Positions 59,601 to 64,000 of a stretch of 64,000 nt of DNA are shown here, in pieces. This DNA is from Oikopleura dioica (lineage: Eukaryota > Chordata > Appendicularia > Copelata > Oikopleuridae): the NCBI GenBank assembly GCA_907165135.1, contig OU015567.1:2733001-2797000 (forward strand). Reading direction: 5' to 3'. Position 1 is the first letter of the stretch. Every line of letters starts with the position of its first letter. The notes below the pieces were generated by a model, which was given only the letters and a program-made list of their open reading frames with translations, ran no database searches and had not been told where the DNA came from. The translations under genes were made by a program, and so were the position numbers.

Positions 59601-60175
59601 CACCCTAGGGCTCAAGACTTGAGCGCTATCATCATCTTTTCTAGTGATAAAGGGTGTCAAACCCGAACGCTGCGTGCGATTGAACATGGTCTCCTGTCCT
59701 CCAGTGGTAACAGTCATCATCAAGCGACCAGATTTGCGCCACCAACTCGGTTTTTCTGTTCAAAACGGAATCATTTGCTCGTTAATGCGCGGTGGAATCG
59801 CGGAAAAGGGAGGAGTACGAGTTGGACACAGAATTATTGAAATTAATGGTAAGCATTTAAAGCGCTAGAATTGGGTCCCCTGCAGATCCGTGTTAGTATA
59901 GTGGTGAGTATTCCCGCCTGTCACGCGGGCGACCGGGGTTCGATTCCCCGACACGGAGGATTTTTTTCATTTTTACGAAAAAATCGTTAAATGAAGAATC
60001 AAATACTGTTAGTTAATTGTGCTCATTTTTATTTTTAGACGAGTCGGTGGTAGCAACGCAACACGACAAAATAGTCCGACTACTCGTCACATCCGTGGGC
60101 GAAATCCACATGAAAACGATGCCCGCCGCCATGTTCCGCCTCCTCACGGGTCAAGATCAACCCGTCTATTTATGA
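56633..60175 (+). CDS. apba: APBA / X11 / Mint adaptor (PTB + two PDZ)
   Basis: Ten exons: 56633-56760, 56994-57208, 57310-57602, 57649-58657, 58699-58827, 58943-59064, 59110-59268, 59375-59597, 59645-59848 and 60039-60175. They close to 2619 nt (872 aa). The first 500 residues are acidic, then Pro/Gln/His-rich low complexity. The PTB domain runs from [17 protein letters not shown] to the Cys/Phe-rich helix (CFQLAFQLF). PDZ1 ([12 protein letters not shown]) and PDZ2 ([11 protein letters not shown]) follow. The C-terminus [14 protein letters not shown]...PVYL is the Mint signature. It scaffolds APP-type receptors and synaptic vesicle traffic. The intron inside the PTB (58828-58942) is GA-AG: only this gives ISYI|ADIGDI as in other Mints. 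The last intron contains a tRNA-Asp gene. Confidence 0.95.
59887..59958 (+). tRNA. tRNA-Asp (GTC)
   Basis: A 72-base cloverleaf: acceptor TCCGTGT pairs with ACACGGA, D-arm with TAGTATAGTGGT, anticodon stem CCCGC / GCGGG around CTGTCAC (anticodon GTC), and T-arm CCGGGGTTCGATTCCCCG. Discriminator G at 59958. It lies in the same orientation inside the last intron of APBA (59849-60038), followed by a T-run that can serve as a pol III terminator. Confidence 0.95.
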
Positions 60176-60429
60176 ATCTTTAAATTTACCTTACCTAGGC
60201 TAAATCTCAAAATAATTATATTTCATTTTCTATCGCTTTTTTCTATTTCGTTTCTCTATCTTTTCGTTCTACTATCTTCAAAAATGTCCAGTTGTCGCAA
60301 TTTCTTCAGTTTCTTGAGTTTCCATTTTTAAAAATTGAAAAAATCTTGTTTGAATTATTTTCTGTACCACCAATAATAATAATCAATAATAAGTTGTTCA
60401 AATGTTCAACCACTTTTTTAAAGAAAGAA

Positions 60430-60920
60430 ATGTCGATTTTACGAGATCTCTTCATTTTTGGTTTCACAGGATACTCCCTCTACACAATTTTAAACTCTAA
60501 ATCCGCACAGAATTGGATTCAAAACTCGCCACACTCTTCTTATTTCCATGGTCAGGGGTCAGAAGTTGATCAAATTCGAGTGATTGCAATGACGGTGTCG
60601 GTTGTTTGGATGGTGATTTTTATGCTTCGAATGATCGCCCATTTAGCTAGAACTGCTTTCAAGCTGCTCTTAGTTCTTTCAATCATCGGTAAGCTAACTA
60701 ATCACTGATTAGTAATCAGGGAGTTCTTGCGTGTTAATCGTCTTAAGTTTACTTCTACATGTTCCAATTCGATTTGGTCGCCTCGTACATCCCTCAAATC
60801 CGCCAGTACGGACCTCCATCATCAATTTCTCAAGCCGTTCAGCCGGCGAAAAAGCTGCTTCGCCACGGCCTTATCGCCCTTGCTGATAGAATTTATGATC
60901 TAGCCAAGCTGTTGCGCTAA
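60430..60920 (+). CDS. Two-TM protein of 143 residues
   Basis: Exons 60430-60688 and 60748-60920 close to 432 nt. It begins MSILRDLFIFGFTGYSLYTI (first hydrophobic segment) and has a polar loop, then a longer hydrophobic stretch (VIAMTVSVVWMVIFMLRMI and LLLVLSIIGV) split by the intron, and a soluble tail (LIALADRIYDLAKLLR). Start choice: an earlier in-frame ATG at 60292 would add an AT-rich extension that I consider leader. Family not recognised. It lies 254 bases after APBA. Confidence 0.55.
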
Positions 60921-61135
60921 ACTTTTTCTGCCAATTTCTCCTATGAAAATAAAACTCCTTGAAATTAAGGTTATTTATCGTATCTTCACATGACGTAGCG
61001 CCCTTTTTGTAGAAACAAAATTTCATTTTCTTATTGAATTTTAATGCAATGATATTTTCAAGATGCATCTGATGATTCGACAAATATCGGTGTTCGACGC
61101 CAAAATAGCCATTCAATACGAATATCGGGGAGAGA

Positions 61136-62947
61136 ATGAAGGTGATTTTAATTCAATTATCAAGAGACATGTAATTTAAGCATTTTTTAGCTCTTGCCAA
61201 CCATCGCCGCCGTCGCTAGCGCTTACGAGCAGCCCAAGTACAATGACTTCCTTGATTCTTTGAGCCAAAAGAGTTCTGGCTGGGGTCATCCAACTGATAA
61301 GGTCGCTGCTTTGTTTTCTCTTTGCCCATCTCTGACCGAACCCGATAATGCTTCCGTCGTCTGTGACCAGTCTACCTGTGCCTTGGTCTGTAACGAAGGT
61401 ATTCTTCTCGATTTTTAATGACAATTAATATTTATGAAAAAAAAGCTTATTTTTATAAATAAATTCTGACATCTCTTATCTAGGTTTTGTCGCCACTGGT
61501 CGAAGACGAACCAAATGCCGATTTAACAACGCAAATGGCTTTTTCTGGAAGAGACAGCTCGGCGGTTGTGACACTTGTGCTGACCTTGCTGCCCCACCAG
61601 CTGGTAAAAGATTCTCCCTTTGACGAAACTAACTGTTATCCTAAGGAGTCGAGGTGACCTGCGGCTTCAACTCCAGAGGCAAGAAGAAATGCACGTACAA
61701 GTGTGCCAACGGCGAAGACATCCAGTCTGGTGCAAGCAGCTGGGGAGCCGTTACATCGCTGTGCACCTGTCCACGATGGAATAACCGAGTTTGCGGCTGG
61801 AATACTCGCAAAATGGGCGGAATGATTACTGATGCTGACGTCTCTGGATTTACCTGTCCTGCAGCTCCAACAACTGTGCCACCAACAACAACTCCCGCCC
61901 CTCCAGCTAGCACAACCGCTGCTCCAGGAACCACCGGCGGTCCAGCAACTACCACTCCACCCGCTCCACCTGCAACAACCACTCCACCAGCTCCACCAGC
62001 AACAACGACCGCTGCACCACCCGCACCAACCACGACCGCACCGCCCCCTCCACCCACCACCACTCAGGCTCCACCTGAGTTTGAGCCACTAACCAACAAC
62101 ATCCCAAGCTCGCTCACAACTTGCACTGTTGGCGCCCGAACCGCCATCGACAAGATTGTCAACGGCGTCGACGCAACCCAGACTCACTGGCCGTGGATCG
62201 CCCGCCTCTTCCTCAAGGAATCTGTGGGTGCTGGCTCCGGTTTCCAGTGTGGTGGAGCGATCATCAACGAGAACTGGATCATCTCTGCGGCTCATTGCTG
62301 TGAAGGCATTGTTGAGATTGATGCGACATTGAATGATGCCGCTCAAAATACATTTGAATCTGGCGAGTTTACTGTCACTACCACTAGCATTTTCAACCAC
62401 CCTGGATATGGTGATACTGCTGATGGAAGCGGAAGCAACATGGACATCTGCTTGATGAAATTCAACGACAATCTTGTCACTGGCAGAACTGGCACTGCTC
62501 CTGTTTGTCTTTCTACTTCCTATCCTGATCGTAAGTTTATCAAATTGTACTGAAAAATAACCACTTCTTCGAGATGGAAAGGCTTGCTGGGTCGCCGGAT
62601 GGGGAACAACATCTGAGGGTGGAAACACAGCCAATCTTCTCCAGAGCGTTGGAGTCAACATTCTCGGCCAGGACTACTGCAATGCCAACACGAACAACAG
62701 TCCTCTCCTCCCCGACGACATTTGCGCCGGATTGCCAGATGTTGATGGCAATGGACTAACAGATGCCGGAATCGACTCCTGCCAGGGTGATTCTGGTGGA
62801 CCACTCGTCTGCGATGTCAACGGTGCTGCCACTCTTGTCGGTGTTGTTTCACGAGGTGTTGGTTGCGCACGAGAAGGATTCCCAGGCATTTACACTGCTA
62901 TTCATACTGATACCTGGGTCGCTGATACTATTGCTGCAAACCCTTGA
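61136..62947 (+). CDS. Secreted trypsin-like serine protease with Cys-rich N-terminal domain
   Basis: Five exons, 61136-61141, 61191-61398, 61484-61603, 61646-62530 and 62574-62947, close to 1593 nt (530 aa). The first coding exon is only ATG AAG. Signal peptide ([13 protein letters not shown]), then a Cys-rich sushi-like pair region ([33 protein letters not shown]), a Thr/Pro-rich linker (about 183-258), and an S1 protease domain starting IVNG near 281. The catalytic triad is present: His in SAAHCC, Asp in MDICLMKF, Ser in GDSGGP. Asp six residues before the catalytic Ser (DSCQGDS) predicts cleavage after Lys/Arg. Domain layout suits a digestive or immune protease; the linker would be O-glycosylated. 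Confidence 0.92.
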
Positions 62948-63659
62948 ACATCTCAATTCATATGAATAAAAAATACAATTCCAGATCTAAATGTTCAAAT
63001 TTTCTTTGATATTATTGACAATAAATAAGCGCTTTAAATGCTTGCTCAGGAACTTTCATTAATTGTTGTTTCTTCATTCTTTTTAAAAGAAAAAAGGTCG
63101 ATTTGGTCACGGCCGACATATATTAATACCTTCGAAATTTTTTATTTCATATGAGATGAAGATCTCAACTAAAAGAACAAATAACCGGTGAGGCTGTGTA
63201 GAGGTTGAGAGACCGCGGTTTTTAATCGCCGTCATAGGCTCAATTCCAAGAATTTTCAGGTACTTTTTAATTTTCAATTCTTGATCTTGATCGGACAACT
63301 CGTTTGAGAGAAGCCCTGAATATGCCTGATGGCAAGTTTATAACTCTCTCTTACGATCTTATTTACCCGATGTGAACGGGCCGAAAATGTAAGAAATAGT
63401 AAAAACAGGCTTTCATTCGAGATTGATAAGAAATAGAAAGTATTAAGAAGCATACCCAACAGGACTCGTCTCATTGCATTAAATCCGTCTAGGTATGGTC
63501 ACGGTTTCCAAATCATAATCAACGTGTCTAATTCAATTAAATTCATTTCATATCATTTGATATTTCTTTGACTTTTAATGGATAATTTGGAACTCTATTT
63601 ATATCGCATCGTCTCGATAATAATGGTCATTCCGAATATCGGAAAGAGAAGTCTAGACC
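62948..63659. other. Spacer between tandem protease genes
   Basis: About 0.7 kb; contains the 3' end signals (AATAAA at 62964) and presumably the promoter of the second copy. I see no other exon. Confidence 0.4.
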
Positions 63660-64000
63660 ATGAAGGTTCGTTTTTGATGCTTTATCTGATTTTTAAGCAA
63701 TTTTCAGGTCTCACTTGCCGTTATTTCTACCATCTCAAGCGCATACGAACAGCCCAAGTATACTGATTTTCTTCGGGCTGTGAGCCAGAAGAAATCAGGA
63801 TGGGGTCATCCAACTGACAGAATTGCTGCTTTACACACACTTTGCCCGGCTTTGACCACACCCGAAAATGCTTCTATCGTCTGTGACCAGTCTACTTGCG
63901 CCTTGATTTGTAACGAAGGTAGGCTTTATGTAAAAATTAAAAAGGTATTCATTCCTTTCCAAGACTTCGTTGCCACAGGTCGAAGACGAACCAAATGCAG
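63660..64000 (+). CDS. Tandem paralogue of the trypsin-like gene (5' part, runs off window)
   Basis: Exons 63660-63665 (ATG AAG only), 63708-63918 and 63964-64000+ match the upstream gene in exon order, phase and sequence ([40 protein letters not shown]). The introns have diverged. The rest, including the protease domain, lies beyond the window. Confidence 0.9.

Overview
The window is eukaryotic nuclear DNA, most likely from an appendicularian tunicate close to Oikopleura dioica. This is an inference, not a database match. The grounds are: animal-only genes (STIM, APBA/X11/Mint, 4E-BP, eEF2K, tetraspanin, a claudin/PMP22-like protein, a ZP-domain protein); close gene packing; introns mostly 31-60 bp; and several introns that keep frame and domain alignment only if spliced GA-AG, a class known to be common in O. 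dioica. All gene models were spliced by hand, and reading-phase closure and family alignment were the checks.

Left part (1-18.9 kb): a galaxin-like fragment (-) and a five-exon membrane protein (-); a 5.6 kb gene-poor stretch with foldback elements; a MARVEL-like four-TM gene (+); then a minus-strand run of eEF2 kinase, a trefoil plus GH31 alpha-glucosidase, a claudin/PMP22-like gene carrying a 966 bp element inside its first TM segment, and a 91-residue soluble protein.

Middle (19-35 kb): two secreted-protein genes (+), several small membrane or secreted candidates, a RasGEF gene (-), a CTLD-CUB-ZP secreted protein (+) beside a 295 bp palindrome, nested transposons, 4E-BP (+), and a tiny two-exon gene.

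36-45 kb: two tandem paralogues encoding long EGF-like-repeat secreted proteins. The first is split by a 2.7 kb hAT-like element with a perfect 8 bp target duplication. The element carries about 26.6 copies of a 56 bp tandem repeat. The displaced 3' exons lie intact beyond it.

45-64 kb: an mpaB/rubber-oxygenase-like (DUF2236) gene (-), two small single-TM genes, a tetraspanin, a 746 bp foldback flanked by tRNA-like promoter boxes, STIM, APBA/X11 with a tRNA-Asp gene in its last intron, a two-TM protein, and two tandem secreted trypsin-like genes (the second runs off the window).

No single operon-like pathway links the genes. Themes are calcium signalling (STIM; the calmodulin-dependent kinase eEF2K), translation control (eEF2K, 4E-BP), membrane scaffolds, and secreted Cys-rich matrix or digestive proteins. 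The main novelty lies in transposon-gene interactions: one element truncating a gene, one that looks spliceable as an intron, and many TTAA-flanked or 8 bp-TSD non-autonomous elements.
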